Origin: Mycolicibacillus koreensis
GTDB lineage: Bacteria; Actinomycetota; Actinomycetes; Mycobacteriales; Mycobacteriaceae
Direction: 5' to 3'
Length of the DNA stretch: 64,000 nt
Assembly (NCBI RefSeq): GCF_002104795.1
Contig: NZ_NCXO01000015.1
Span: 1-64,000, forward strand
Made by a program: the position numbers and the translations under genes. Positions 25,908 through 36,342 of the stretch are shown here, piece by piece (the stretch's first letter is position 1; each line of letters begins with the position of its first letter). Below the pieces are notes generated by a model. The model was given only the letters and a program-made list of their open reading frames with translations. It made no database searches and was not told where the DNA came from.

Positions 25908-26533
25908 CCTAGGATCGCCTTTCGTCCGGTCCAGTTCACACCGCCGGTCGCCAATGCGGCGACGACCTCCACCAGGAGTCGCCGCTCGGTGACTTTGATG
26001 CGTTCGTGCAGGGTGTCCTCATCGTCGTCATCGAACACGGTAACGGCCTGCTGGGCCAGGATCGGCCCGGTGTCGGTGCCGGCGTCGACGAGGTGCACCG
26101 TGCAGCCGGTGACCTTGACGCCGTGGCTGAGCGCATCAGCGACCGCATGGGCGCCGGGGAACGCCGGCAGCAGCGCGGGGTGGGTGTTGACGGTGCGGCC
26201 CAGATATTCGGAGAGAAACCGCGCCCCAAGTATTTTCATGAATCCGGCCGAGACGATCAGGTCGGGGTCGTGGGCCCCGACGGCGTCGGTGATCGCCGCA
26301 TCCCAAGCATCCCGGCTGGGGTGGTCGGCCACGGGTATGCAAAACGTCGGCACGCCGGCCTGCTCGGCGATCTCGACCGCCCGGCACTCACGGTCCACAC
26401 CGACGGCGACCACCCGGGCCGGGTAGTCACCGACCGCGGCGTCGAGCAGTGCTTGCAGCAACGATCCGGTTCCCGACGCCAGGACCACCAGTCGCGCCGG
26501 TGCGGTCGGAGGCACACGGATCGGCTGCTGCAC
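25904..26533 (-). CDS. purN: Phosphoribosylglycinamide formyltransferase
   Basis: 209 aa. [10 protein letters not shown] at the phosphate loop, [16 protein letters not shown] with the catalytic Asn-His pair, and [12 protein letters not shown] containing the catalytic Asp. It adds the formyl group to GAR from 10-formyl-THF. The start is GTG at 26533 (MQQPIRVPP). TAGGCT lies seven bases upstream and there is no Shine-Dalgarno sequence, so the mRNA is probably leaderless. The open frame continues upstream through perM, but that is accidental. Equivalent to Rv0956. Confidence 0.95.
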   Translation of the reverse strand: MQQPIRVPPTAPARLVVLASGTGSLLQALLDAAVGDYPARVVAVGVDRECRAVEIAEQAGVPTFCIPVADHPSRDAWDAAITDAVGAHDPDLIVSAGFMKILGARFLSEYLGRTVNTHPALLPAFPGAHAVADALSHGVKVTGCTVHLVDAGTDTGPILAQQAVTVFDDDDEDTLHERIKVTERRLLVEVVAALATGGVNWTGRKAILG

Positions 26534-26540
26534 GAGGGTG

Positions 26541-26546
26541 AGCCTA
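26541..26546 (-). promoter_or_regulatory. -10 box of leaderless purN
   Basis: TAGGCT on the minus strand, separated from the GTG by 7 bases. It fits TANNNT and indicates a purNH promoter distinct from perM. Confidence 0.55.
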
Positions 26547-26589
26547 GTCGGCGGCGACGCCGCGGTGGCGGCCGGACACCGCGATCGGC

Positions 26590-27981
26590 TCACGAACCGG
26601 TCGGCGGCGGGTCGTCGTCGGTGAACATCTGGTCTTCGAGGTCGGCGAGCGGGGCCGGCGGCGGGCGCTGCGGCTCGGGCGCCTCGGTGTCGGCGGGCGC
26701 CGGCGGCTCCGGCGGGATGTCGGCGACCGGCTCGACCGGTGGCCCGTCGGGGGTATCGGGGACGTCGGGGGCCACCGGGTGGGGGGTCTGCGTGGTGGTG
26801 TCGGCGCGGGACGCAGGCTTGGCGGCCCGCCGGGGCAGGGTGACCCCACCGGCGACGACCACGGTTGTCGCGCCGATCAGGGTGAACCAGACGAACACCG
26901 CGGGGCCGAACGACGCCTGGTCGACGCCGACGTCGCCGAAGTTGCCCAGTCGCCCGCCCGCGGCGTATCCGAGTGCGGCCATGGCCAGCGCGGCCAACAG
27001 CGCGGCGACCAGCACCTGTGCGGCCGCCTGCAGCACCGGCAGGGCGCGGCGGGCACACTGTTGCCCCAGCGCCACACCCGACGATGCCCCGACGATCAAC
27101 AGCGCCACCCAGACCGGCCCCAGCGGCGGCGGCGGGGCGGCGGCCAGGATCGGCACCGCGGGCATGTCGCCACCGAAGACGGTGAACGAACTGAATGTCG
27201 CGAACCCGAGGTGGGCGCTGGAGCCCACCGCGACGGCCGCAGTCCCGATGATCACGTTCGGGATGTACAGCACCGCCAGGGCGGTGAGGCTGAGCTGACC
27301 GAACGGGGAGCCGGTGATGGCGTAGAGCTCGTGCATCGTCGACCAGTGCACGACCAGGGACGCGGCGGTGACCGCCCCGGACAGACCGAACAACGCGAGC
27401 ACGCCGGCGGTGGCCCCGCGAATCGATCCGGCCAGCCACCCCGGCAGCCGGGTCAGCGCCAGCAGTCGTGGGCCCACCTGCGAGCCGATTCCCAGTGCGG
27501 CCCCGAGCGCGTGGACGGCCACCACCCCGGTGAACGCCGACAACGCATTGGGGGTCTGCAGTTCGGTGATCACCGACGCGGCGTCGTGGATGACCGCCAG
27601 CGCGATCGCGGCGATGAGCACCGGCCCACCCACCGCCGAGGCGGCGATCCAGCGGATGACCAGCCACGATGACTGCGCTGAGGCGGCGTGGGCGGTGGTG
27701 CGCGCCACGGCCCACACCATCAGCATCGTCGGCAGCAGCGGCAGCACCCCCAGTTGGGCGCCGCCGACGGTGACCGGGACCAGGTGCACCGCCAGCCACA
27801 TGCTCGCGGTGGCTCCCAGCGCCCCGGTCATGTCGCTGTTGGCGATCACCAATTGCAGCAACGTGACGGCCGCGATGATCAGCAGCGCGACCAGGGACGG
27901 CCCGAACGCCACCCGCAGCAGATCGCGCGCTTCGCGCGCCCCGACCGTGGGGCCGGGGGGCACCGCGGTCATCGGGCGCAC
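26590..27981 (-). CDS. perM: PerM-like divisome membrane protein (DUF6350)
   Basis: 463 aa. About nine to ten hydrophobic segments span residues 20-385, followed by a Pro/Glu-rich cytoplasmic tail of about 80 residues. [21 protein letters not shown] and [11 protein letters not shown] are close to Rv0955 as I recall. PerM supports division under low Mg and stabilises FtsB in M. tuberculosis. The start could be GTG 27981 or ATG 27972 three codons in; neither has a clear ribosome site. It follows the DUF5336 gene after 30 bp on the same strand. Confidence 0.88.
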   Translation of the reverse strand: MRPMTAVPPGPTVGAREARDLLRVAFGPSLVALLIIAAVTLLQLVIANSDMTGALGATASMWLAVHLVPVTVGGAQLGVLPLLPTMLMVWAVARTTAHAASAQSSWLVIRWIAASAVGGPVLIAAIALAVIHDAASVITELQTPNALSAFTGVVAVHALGAALGIGSQVGPRLLALTRLPGWLAGSIRGATAGVLALFGLSGAVTAASLVVHWSTMHELYAITGSPFGQLSLTALAVLYIPNVIIGTAAVAVGSSAHLGFATFSSFTVFGGDMPAVPILAAAPPPPLGPVWVALLIVGASSGVALGQQCARRALPVLQAAAQVLVAALLAALAMAALGYAAGGRLGNFGDVGVDQASFGPAVFVWFTLIGATTVVVAGGVTLPRRAAKPASRADTTTQTPHPVAPDVPDTPDGPPVEPVADIPPEPPAPADTEAPEPQRPPPAPLADLEDQMFTDDDPPPTGS

Positions 27982-28011
27982 ACGGTGGTCAATGGGCGCT
28001 CTCGCGCCCGG

Positions 28012-28887
28012 CTACGACGGCGTCGGCCCGGCCGACCCGGCGTTGTCGGCGCTGCCGGCGCTGCCGGATTCCGACCCCGCCGACCCCGCGCCCGACGAAC
28101 CGCTGTAGCCGGGGAAGCCGGTCGGCGGGGTCGATGCTGCGTGGTTCTGGGCATGTTGCGGGTTCGCGGAGTACCCGCCCGGCTGCGACTGATACGGCGA
28201 GTGCACCACGGTCTGCTGGTCGGCGCCGGGTGCCTGGGCGGACTGACCCGGCTGCCCCGGCTGCTGGGCCGGCTGGCCCGGCTGGCCCGGCTGACTGTAG
28301 TAGCCGGCGGGGGCCGACTGCGGCGCGTACTGCCCGTACGGCGAGTACTGCGGGTAGCTGGGCTTGGGCGCCGGCGCGGAGATGATGCCGGTCTCCAACA
28401 GCAGCGCGGCGACCGCAGCAAACGCCTGCAGAACCACCAGGACCAGGGCCAGCCACAGGCCCCAGCCGACCTTGGCGCTATCGAACTGGGAGGTGAACGC
28501 GTTGGAGACGACCCACAGCATCGACGTCACCGCGAGCACGGCGACCACCGGCGTGAAACTCCGTGCCCCCTTGCCGTCGGCGTCCTTCGCCGGCACCAGG
28601 CCCACCGCGGCGAGCAATCCGGCGATCACCGCCAGCGCGGTGTCGAAATCCAGTCCGGAACGATCCATGGACCCGGAGTAGGCGCTCTCGATGACCATTC
28701 GGGGGGCGAAACCGCTCAGGAACACCAGCAGGCCCAGCACGGCCACGACCGCACCCAAGATCAGCGGCAGCTTGTTGTCCCGGGCGTCGGGAGCGCCGAA
28801 CGCCGACGCCGACGATGCGCTCGGGGCGCCGTAGGAGCCCGGGGACTGCGCAGGGGGATATCCGGGGGTGCCGGGCGGGTAAGTCAT
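28012..28887 (-). CDS. DUF5336 membrane protein, 34-kDa antigen family (Rv0954-type)
   Basis: 291 aa. A Pro/Gly/Tyr-rich N-terminus (MTYPPGTPGYPP), four membrane segments (about 40-170), then a long Pro/Gln/Tyr/Ser tail with PGQPGQPAQQPGQPGQ repeats. The M. paratuberculosis 34-kDa antigen has this layout. Rv0954 has, I believe, been linked to the mycobacterial division complex, which fits its neighbour perM. Start ATG 28887 with AGGAG 6 bases upstream. Divergent from the LLM oxidoreductase. Confidence 0.85.
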   Translation of the reverse strand: MTYPPGTPGYPPAQSPGSYGAPSASSASAFGAPDARDNKLPLILGAVVAVLGLLVFLSGFAPRMVIESAYSGSMDRSGLDFDTALAVIAGLLAAVGLVPAKDADGKGARSFTPVVAVLAVTSMLWVVSNAFTSQFDSAKVGWGLWLALVLVVLQAFAAVAALLLETGIISAPAPKPSYPQYSPYGQYAPQSAPAGYYSQPGQPGQPAQQPGQPGQSAQAPGADQQTVVHSPYQSQPGGYSANPQHAQNHAASTPPTGFPGYSGSSGAGSAGSESGSAGSADNAGSAGPTPS

Positions 28888-29034
28888 GGGCTTCTCCTGT
28901 GGTTCGCGTACTTCACGACGCCGCTGCCCGCGACGCGATTCGGCCTTCCACGCTAGCGCACCGCCGGATCCGTCAAACACAGCAAGTCCGGTGTTAACGG
29001 AATCGACACAGCATCGTGAGCTTGCCAGCGCGAC

Positions 29035-29048
29035 TGGAACACGTTCTA
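29035..29048 (+). promoter_or_regulatory. KstR-type operator overlapping the -10 of the LLM gene
   Basis: TGGAACACGTTCTA matches the KstR pattern TnnAACnnGTTnnA at every fixed position. The -10 candidate TCTAAT (29045-29050) overlaps its right end and lies 7 bases before the ATG at 29058. KstR is the TetR repressor of cholesterol genes in mycobacteria. Confidence 0.7.
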
Positions 29049-29057
29049 ATCCTGGGT

Positions 29058-29903
29058 ATGGATTACGGGCTTGTGTTGTTCACCAGTGACCGCGGCATCA
29101 CCCCCACGGCGGCCGCGAAACTCGCCGATGAGCACGGTTTCCGGACGTTCTACGTCCCCGAACACACCCACATCCCGATCAAACGGCAAGCCGCACACCC
29201 CACCACTGGTGATGCGTCGCTGCCCGATGACCGCTACATGCGCACCCTGGACCCGTGGGTGAGCCTGGCCACCGCTGCGGCGGTCACCTCGCGGGTGCGG
29301 TTGTCGACGGCGGTGGCGCTGCCGGTCGAACATGACCCGATCACACTGGCCAAGAGCATCGCCACCCTCGACCATCTCTCCGGTGGCCGGGTCAGCCTGG
29401 GGGTGGGGTTCGGTTGGAACACCGACGAGTTGGCCGATCACGGGGTGCCCCCGGGTCGACGACGCACCATGCTGCGCGAATATCTCGAGGCCATGCGGGC
29501 GCTGTGGACCGAGGAGGAGGCCTCCTACGACGGCGAGTTCGTCAACTTCGGACCGTCCTGGGCGTGGCCGAAACCGGTGCAGACGCATGTTCCGGTGCTG
29601 GTGGGCGCCGCCGGCACCGAAAAGAACTTCAAGTGGATCACCCGCAGCGCCGACGGCTGGATCACCACTCCCCGTGACTTCGACATCGACGAACCGGTGA
29701 AGCTGCTGCAGGACACCTGGGCGGCCGGGGGACGCAGCGGTGCCCCGCAGATCGTCGCGTTGGATTTCAAGCCGGTGCCCGAGAAGCTGGCGCGCTGGCG
29801 CGAACTCGGCGTCACCGAGGTGCTCTACGGGCTGCCCGACCGCAGCGAGGACGAGGTCGCCGGCTACGTGGAGCGCCTCGCCGGCAAACTCGCCGACATC
29901 TGA
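29058..29903 (+). CDS. LLM-class (probable F420-dependent) oxidoreductase
   Basis: 281 aa, luciferase-like TIM barrel. Features include RVRLSTAVALPVEHDPITLAKSIATLD-type core strands (about 78-105), GGRVSLGVGFGWNTDE, and VPVLVGAAG. The family reduces substrates with F420H2; the substrate is unknown. The start is the ATG at 29058 (MDYGLVLFTSD); TCTAAT seven bases upstream makes a leaderless transcript likely. A KstR-type box on the promoter suggests induction by cholesterol or sterol metabolites. Equivalent to Rv0953c, which I recall as a KstR-regulated gene. Confidence 0.88.
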   Translation: MDYGLVLFTSDRGITPTAAAKLADEHGFRTFYVPEHTHIPIKRQAAHPTTGDASLPDDRYMRTLDPWVSLATAAAVTSRVRLSTAVALPVEHDPITLAKSIATLDHLSGGRVSLGVGFGWNTDELADHGVPPGRRRTMLREYLEAMRALWTEEEASYDGEFVNFGPSWAWPKPVQTHVPVLVGAAGTEKNFKWITRSADGWITTPRDFDIDEPVKLLQDTWAAGGRSGAPQIVALDFKPVPEKLARWRELGVTEVLYGLPDRSEDEVAGYVERLAGKLADI

Positions 29904-29930
29904 GCCGGCTCCCGCGGCGCGGGGACCGGC
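29904..29930. terminator. Strong hairpin between convergent genes
   Basis: GCCGG/CCGGC outer and CCCGC/GCGGG inner stems close a 3-base loop directly after the LLM stop and 5 bases from the thiolase-like stop. Likely bidirectional terminator. Confidence 0.6.
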
Positions 29931-29934
29931 ACGG

Positions 29935-31479
29935 TCAGCGCAGTGAGCAGCGGTTGCCGTAGTCCAGCGCGCGCACCGTGATCTCGGCGCCCAGCGGCTC
30001 CCCGTCGGAGAGCAACGCCACCAGGTCGTCGTCCTCACTGGTGGCCAAAAAGCGGGTGCCGTCCGCGAGGCGACCGATGATGATCCCGGTGCGGGTCGGC
30101 CAGTCGTAGCGCACGCTGTAGGTCTCGATGGTCGCGCGGCCCTCGGCGGTCTCGGTGACCGGCACCCGCGCCACGGCGTCGAGTTCTGCCTGCAGCTGGC
30201 GGCTGTCGTCGCCGCGCCAGCCGGTCGGGGTGGTCGCGTACACGCCGACGGAGTATTTGCTCATCATGCCGCCGTTCGCGCCGACCAGGCTGAATCGGCC
30301 GGGGCGGCGGCGTGCCGCGGTCACCGCCTCGGCGATCGCGTGCATCGAGTAGTTGTTGCCGGCCCCACCGAAGAACGGCAGGCCGCCGGTGAGGGTCAAC
30401 CCACGCGGGTCCTCGGCGCTCAGCGCGAACGCGTCGCAGATGTTGAACACCGGGATCGGGAAGCAGCTGTACAGGTCGAGTGCGGCGACGTCGTCGAGTC
30501 CGATGCCGGCCACCGCCAGCGCTTCGGTGACCGCGGCGACCGCGGCCGGGCTGCGCCCCAGATCGGGGCGCTCCAGCAGCGGCTGCTCGCGCAGATCGGC
30601 GTGGCCGTGCAAATAGACCCAGTTGCTTTCCGGGACGCCGAGGCGTCGGGCGGCGGCCACCGAGGCCACCACCACCGCTGCGCCCTGGTTGACCTGGTCG
30701 CGGGCCACCAGCAGCCGCGGGTAGGGGTCACAGATCATGCGGTTTCCGGTGCTGATCGTCACCAGGTCGTCGACGCTGCGCTGCACCGGGGACGCCGACA
30801 GCGGGTTGCCCGCGGCGACCGCGGTGAACGGGGCGAACAACTCCCCCATCGCCTGCAGATACTGCGCCGGCGTCAGGCCCAGCCGCGCGCGACGGGCGTT
30901 CTCCAACAGGCCGTACTGCACCGGGGCGCCGGTGAGCCCGTGGCTGATCGTGTAGCGGTCGACGAACTCCTCGAGCCCGAATCCGCGGTCCTCGAGTTGC
31001 CCCTCGACGGTCTCGTGGAAATCCGGCGCACCGGCGGGCGGGACCCCGTCGGCGCCGGGGGCGAAGTGGCGGGCGGTCGAAGTGGCGTCGGATCCGCACA
31101 GCACCACCACGTCGGCGGTGTCGGCGGCGATCGCCGCGGCGAATTCGGTGAGCAACGCCTGCGGGCCCTGCCCGCCCACCTTGTCCAGGACGGCGCGGGC
31201 CGGATCGGCACCGATGCGGGCGGCCACCGAGCGCGGGAAATTGTTCGACTTGCCCAGCGGCGCAGGCGCGTTGGGCACCGAGATCTCGAACTGGCGGGTC
31301 GCGACGATCGTATCGACCGCCGCGGCCAGCGACGTCGGGTCGGCACCGCTGTCGGCGAGGGCGTGCCGCGCCGCCTCGGCGGCCAACTCGACCGGCGAGA
31401 GGGCGCGGTAGTCGGCGTCGTCGATACGTTCGGTCACCTGACCGACACCGATCACCACCGGTGTGCGCGGATCAATCAC
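29935..31479 (-). CDS. Thiolase-superfamily protein without the usual catalytic Cys
   Basis: 514 aa; fold inferred from PVVIGVGQ at the N-terminus, DVVVLCGSDA, the two-half thiolase layout and a C-terminal extension of about 90 residues (ATIETYSVRYDW). Where thiolases carry V-C-x-S-G the sequence reads VGGQGPQA (101-108), with Gly at the nucleophile, and the HDCF-like loop reads YSCF. So it may be an aldolase or acyl-binding protein rather than a thiolase, like the steroid aldolase Ltp2. GTG start at 31479 with GGGAG upstream. I do not recall a gene here in H37Rv. Confidence 0.8.
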   Translation of the reverse strand: MIDPRTPVVIGVGQVTERIDDADYRALSPVELAAEAARHALADSGADPTSLAAAVDTIVATRQFEISVPNAPAPLGKSNNFPRSVAARIGADPARAVLDKVGGQGPQALLTEFAAAIAADTADVVVLCGSDATSTARHFAPGADGVPPAGAPDFHETVEGQLEDRGFGLEEFVDRYTISHGLTGAPVQYGLLENARRARLGLTPAQYLQAMGELFAPFTAVAAGNPLSASPVQRSVDDLVTISTGNRMICDPYPRLLVARDQVNQGAAVVVASVAAARRLGVPESNWVYLHGHADLREQPLLERPDLGRSPAAVAAVTEALAVAGIGLDDVAALDLYSCFPIPVFNICDAFALSAEDPRGLTLTGGLPFFGGAGNNYSMHAIAEAVTAARRRPGRFSLVGANGGMMSKYSVGVYATTPTGWRGDDSRQLQAELDAVARVPVTETAEGRATIETYSVRYDWPTRTGIIIGRLADGTRFLATSEDDDLVALLSDGEPLGAEITVRALDYGNRCSLR

Positions 31480-31591
31480 CCTGCGACTCTCCCTCTCCGG
31501 CCAGCCGCGCCCAGGCACAGAAGTCCCGCCCCGGCGAGCCGGGATTCCTGCGTCTGGGCGCGTTCTGGTGCGGTCTTCGCGGTCCCTGCGT

Positions 31592-31638
31592 CAGAGGAGC
31601 TCTGGGGGGTCAGAGGCTCTGGGGTGTCAGAGGCTCTG
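31592..31638 (-). repeat. Three tandem palindromes around the sucD stop codon
   Basis: CAGAGGAGCTCTG (31592-31604), CAGAGGCTCTG (31611-31621) and CAGAGGCTCTG (31628-31638) recur every 17-19 bases with TCTGGGG flanks. The last copy contains the sucD stop. Each arm pair CAGAG/CTCTG can fold. They look like a local duplication of the gene end that now forms a stack of hairpins, perhaps a terminator. Confidence 0.6.
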
Positions 31639-32529
31639 GAGGATCTCGCGGGCCAGGGCGGCGGTCTCCGAGGGGGTCTTGCCGACCTTGACCCCGGCGG
31701 CCTCCAGCGCGTCCTTCTTGGCCGCGGCGGTGCCCGACGAACCGGACACGATCGCCCCGGCGTGGCCCATCGTCTTGCCCTCCGGCGCGGTGAACCCGGC
31801 CACGTAGCCGACGACCGGTTTGGTCACGTTGGCCTTGATGTAGTCGGCGGCCCGCTCCTCGGCGTCCCCGCCGATCTCACCGATCATCACGATCACCTTG
31901 GTGTCGGGGTCGGCCTCGAACGCCGCGATCGCGTCGATGTGGGTGGTGCCGATGACCGGGTCGCCACCGATACCGATCGCGGTGGAGAAGCCGAAGTCCC
32001 GCAGCTCATACATCATCTGGTAGGTCAAGGTCCCCGACTTCGACACCAGCCCGACCGGGCCTGAGCCGGTGATGTTGGCGGGAGTGATCCCCACCAGGCA
32101 CTCGCCGGGGGTGATGATGCCCGGACAGTTCGGCCCGATGATGCGGGTCTTCTCACCCTTGTCGGTGTTGTAGGCCCACGCATAGGCGCTGTCCTGCACC
32201 GGGATGCCCTCGGTGATCACCACCAGCAGCGGCACCTCGGCGTCGATCGCCTCGATCATCGCGTCCTTGGAGAACTTCGGCGGCACGAAAGCGATCGAGA
32301 CGTCGGCGCCGGTGGCTTCCATCGCCTCGGCGACGTGGGCGAACACCGGCAGTTCGATCTCGTTGCCACCGGCGTCCTTGTGCGTGACAGTGGTTCCGGC
32401 CTTGCGGGCGTTGACCCCGCCGACGATCTGGGTGCCGGCGGCCAGCATCCGCGCGGTGTGCTTGGTGGCCTCGGCACCGGTGATGCCCTGAACGATGACC
32501 TTGCTAGCGGAGTTGACGAAGATCGACAT
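31627..32529 (-). CDS. sucD: Succinyl-CoA synthetase alpha subunit
   Basis: 300 aa. CoA-binding Rossmann domain at the N-terminus ([15 protein letters not shown]), then the phosphorylated histidine H256 in GHAGAIVSG. Forms the TCA-cycle succinyl-CoA to succinate enzyme with SucC. Begins 3 bases after the sucC stop. The 3' end is part of a triplicated palindrome. Equivalent to Rv0952. Confidence 0.97.
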   Translation of the reverse strand: MSIFVNSASKVIVQGITGAEATKHTARMLAAGTQIVGGVNARKAGTTVTHKDAGGNEIELPVFAHVAEAMEATGADVSIAFVPPKFSKDAMIEAIDAEVPLLVVITEGIPVQDSAYAWAYNTDKGEKTRIIGPNCPGIITPGECLVGITPANITGSGPVGLVSKSGTLTYQMMYELRDFGFSTAIGIGGDPVIGTTHIDAIAAFEADPDTKVIVMIGEIGGDAEERAADYIKANVTKPVVGYVAGFTAPEGKTMGHAGAIVSGSSGTAAAKKDALEAAGVKVGKTPSETAALAREILQSL

Positions 32530-32532
32530 CGA

Positions 32533-33708
<1,176 letters not shown>

Positions 33709-33892
33709 GGCCTCACTCTGTTGCTGGCTGTCTGCTGGCGGACTTGTCCGCGACGGGTTCGGCGACCACGCCCGGGGGAACTGTATCGACCCCGCCCGGC
33801 GCCGCTGTCGTCGCCTCCCCGTCCTGTGGCGCATCTCACGACGGAAAACGCCGTGATCAAGACCACATTCGACGCTGTTTTCCCTGCTGGAC

Positions 33893-33922
33893 TTGCCACC
33901 GAACGCCGATTCTGGCTACTCT
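33893..33922 (+). promoter_or_regulatory. Promoter of the M23 peptidase gene
   Basis: TTGCCA (33893-33898), an 18-bp spacer and TACTCT (33917-33922) give a good SigA-like promoter with a 5' leader of roughly 57 bases. The rest of the 277-bp divergent gap holds the sucC leader and nothing else I can name. Confidence 0.5.
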
Positions 33923-33985
33923 CTGCGAGGTCTGTCCGAGATAACGGTACGGTTACGAAACCCAGAAACCCAAGGGAATTTCCAC

Positions 33986-35083
33986 GTGACGCAGAATCGC
34001 AGCGAGCCCTCTGTTGTTTCACGGACCTCGCGGCGGCTGCGCGACCGGTTCGGTGCGCGACCGGCCGACGACGTGACCGACATCATCCCGATCGACGAAC
34101 TCCTGGAAGGCTTCGCCGCGCTCGCGGCCGCCGACGCCGCCGGTGAACTCCCCGACTTCGACGCCGAGAGCACAGGGATCGGCGAGACCGCCGAGAGCAC
34201 CGAGACCGCCGAGACCGCCGTCTCTGACGCCGACGACGACGGATGGCTGCTCGACGCCCCGGAACTCGACGACCTGCACAGCCACGACGACCTGATCGCC
34301 ACCGAGTTGCTGCCGTGCGCCGACGACGCCGCCACCGACGTCATCCCCGCCTGCAGCGGTCCGGTACGCCGACGCGGCAGCCACCGGCGCGGCAGCACCG
34401 CCGCCTCCTCCCGCGGTCGGGTGTTGATCGGAGCGATGGCGGTCGGCGCGGTCGCTGCGGCCGCCCACACCACGTTCGACCGGTCCGAGGCCAACGACGC
34501 CCAGCCGGTGCTCGTCGCTGAGCAGGCGCCGCTGCAACACGCCACCGACAGCGCAGCGCCGCGCGGCATGCAGGTCATCTCGGTGAAGCCGGCCGCGACG
34601 TTCGCGGTGCACGACGAGGAGTTCGCCAAGGGCGTCGCGTACGCACAGGAGCGCGCCGAGCGGGAGGCGCGGCTGCAACGGCCGCTGTTCGTCGCCCCGA
34701 CCACCGGCATTTTCACCTCGAACTTCGGGTACCGCTGGGGGTCGCTGCACGCCGGTATCGACATCGCCAACTCGATCGGCACTCCGATCGTGGCCGCCTC
34801 CGACGGCGTGGTCATCGAGGCCGGACCGGCCGCCGGGTACGGCGCCCTGGTCAAGCTGCGGCACAGCGACGGCACCGTGACCCTCTACGGCCACGTCAAC
34901 ACCTGGACGGTCGACGTGGGCGACCGCGTGATGGCCGGCGATCAGATCGCCACCATGGGCAACCGCGGCTTCTCCACCGGCCCGCACTGCCACTTCGAGG
35001 TGCTGCTCAACGGCACCAGCCGGGTCGACCCGCTGCCGTGGCTGGCCCAGCGCGGCATCAACATCGGTAACTACACCGGCTGA
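33986..35083 (+). CDS. M23-family (LytM) peptidoglycan peptidase, membrane anchored
   Basis: 365 aa. An acidic cytoplasmic region with repeated AET, a basic stretch, one membrane segment at about 150-165, then a linker with a coiled region and an M23 domain at the C-terminus. The zinc ligands are present: H255 and D259 in HAGID, and H336 in HCH; H303 of GHV is also kept. So it should be an active endopeptidase rather than a degenerate activator. Start is GTG 33986 with AAGGGA 8 bases upstream. Corresponds to Rv0950c. Confidence 0.9.
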   Translation: MTQNRSEPSVVSRTSRRLRDRFGARPADDVTDIIPIDELLEGFAALAAADAAGELPDFDAESTGIGETAESTETAETAVSDADDDGWLLDAPELDDLHSHDDLIATELLPCADDAATDVIPACSGPVRRRGSHRRGSTAASSRGRVLIGAMAVGAVAAAAHTTFDRSEANDAQPVLVAEQAPLQHATDSAAPRGMQVISVKPAATFAVHDEEFAKGVAYAQERAEREARLQRPLFVAPTTGIFTSNFGYRWGSLHAGIDIANSIGTPIVAASDGVVIEAGPAAGYGALVKLRHSDGTVTLYGHVNTWTVDVGDRVMAGDQIATMGNRGFSTGPHCHFEVLLNGTSRVDPLPWLAQRGINIGNYTG

Positions 35084-35172
35084 TCGGATCGGCTGCCCAG
35101 CCGATCGGGGCCGGCGGCGCCACGGCGGGGCTCCACTGGAATCCGGCGGGATCTGGCACTAGCGTCATAACG

Positions 35173-35631
35173 ATGGAATCTCGAGAACGGTCGGCCAGCA
35201 GCCGTACCACGCTGCTGGCCGGATGGTTGAGCATTCTGGCGGGCGCCTTCCTCATTGTCAGCAGCGCGGTGCTGCTCGCCTTTCATCTGGTGTGGCTGCT
35301 GCTGCCGGTCTCGGTGAACCAATCCGCCGGCCCGCTGCCGGTGGGCGCCCTGGTGACCGTGGGAGTGGCCGGGGTGGCCGGGCTCCTGTTGATCGGCGGG
35401 GTGATGCTCCTGCGCGGCCAACCCCTGGGACGGTGGCTCGTCGTGGGCACCAGTGCCGCTGCGGTGGTACTGAGCGTGGTCGGCTTGATTCACGGCCCGC
35501 TGTCGGCCTCCGAAGTGGGCTGGTTGCTGGTGCCGGCGACGATCGCCGCACTCGCGTTGGTCCCCCCGGTGCACCGCGACGAGCGCGGACCGGTCGGCAT
35601 GTCGGGATCTGCGGCCGCCCATCACAGCTGA
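35173..35631 (+). CDS. Small four-helix membrane protein
   Basis: 152 aa. Four hydrophobic segments (about 15-42, 58-78, 88-106, 117-132). No known domain. It shares a layout and several short motifs (GGVMLLRGQPLGRW, ALALVPP) with the protein encoded just downstream, so the two are paralogues. Starts at ATG 35173. It lies 90 bp after the M23 gene and may be transcribed with it. Envelope function is likely but unproven. Confidence 0.75.
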   Translation: MESRERSASSRTTLLAGWLSILAGAFLIVSSAVLLAFHLVWLLLPVSVNQSAGPLPVGALVTVGVAGVAGLLLIGGVMLLRGQPLGRWLVVGTSAAAVVLSVVGLIHGPLSASEVGWLLVPATIAALALVPPVHRDERGPVGMSGSAAAHHS

Positions 35632-35649
35632 CCCTGCTAGCGTTTCCCT

Positions 35650-36330
35650 ATGCATCCCTGGCAGCCCGGAGCACAGCCCGGCCCGGAACAGTCCGGCACA
35701 CCCCAAGCTCCCGGGACTCCCGGGGCTCTCGGGGCTCCCGGGAATCCAACGCCTCAGTATCCGGGCGCCCAACAGCCGCCCTACCCGCCGCCGGGGCAGT
35801 ACGCCCCGTACCCGCAGTACTCCCAGCACCCCCAGTACTCCCAGTACCCCCAGTACCCGCAGCAGGGGTTCGGGGGTCCGGCACCGAGTGGCGGAACCGC
35901 GATCGGGGCCGCGGTTTTGAGTTTTCTCGGGGCCCTCGCCAACATCCTGGGTGCGCTGGGCAATTTCTCGGTGGCGTCGATGCCGCAGTTCCACGGTCAG
36001 AACACCGGGCTGTTCGTGGTGATGGGGGTCGTGGCGTTGGCGATCGCCGCAGCGCTGGCGGTCGGCGGGATCATGTTGCTGCGGCGCAATCCTGTCGGCC
36101 GCATGATCATCGCGATCGCCTGTGGCGTGGTCATCGTGCTCGCACTGGTCGGCTACCTGATGGCCCAGGCGCTGTTGAACCAGGCGGGGCTGTCGGCGTC
36201 GGCGACGATGCCGTCCCTTCTGGGGCGGACCATCGGCAGCATCGTGTTCCCGGTGGTGACGATGGCGCTGGCGCTGGTGCCCTCCACCAAGAACTGGTGC
36301 CTGGCGGGCCGGCAAACCTCCGGTTGGTGA
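35650..36330 (+). CDS. Pro/Tyr/Gln-rich four-helix membrane protein, paralogue of its neighbour
   Basis: 226 aa. The first ~80 residues are a disordered Pro/Gly/Gln/Tyr tail with repeats of the type QYPQYSQ. Four membrane segments follow (about 85-215). GGIMLLRRNPVGRM and ALALVPSTK match the preceding protein at equivalent places. Such PQY-rich N-termini also occur in DUF5336-like mycobacterial proteins, including one in this window. It ends 12 bp from the convergent uvrD1. Not recalled in H37Rv at this site. Confidence 0.78.
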   Translation: MHPWQPGAQPGPEQSGTPQAPGTPGALGAPGNPTPQYPGAQQPPYPPPGQYAPYPQYSQHPQYSQYPQYPQQGFGGPAPSGGTAIGAAVLSFLGALANILGALGNFSVASMPQFHGQNTGLFVVMGVVALAIAAALAVGGIMLLRRNPVGRMIIAIACGVVIVLALVGYLMAQALLNQAGLSASATMPSLLGRTIGSIVFPVVTMALALVPSTKNWCLAGRQTSGW

Positions 36331-36342
36331 CCGGCCCGTCGG

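Noticed and set aside
25904-27799. A purN protein fused to a long N-terminal extension
   Set aside because: The extension is the wrong frame of perM; PurN has a normal length from the GTG at 26533 with its own -10.
33709-33985. A c-di-AMP riboswitch before the M23 peptidase
   Set aside because: Such switches occur before some actinobacterial wall-lytic genes, but I could not find the conserved core sequences; a simple promoter explains the gap.
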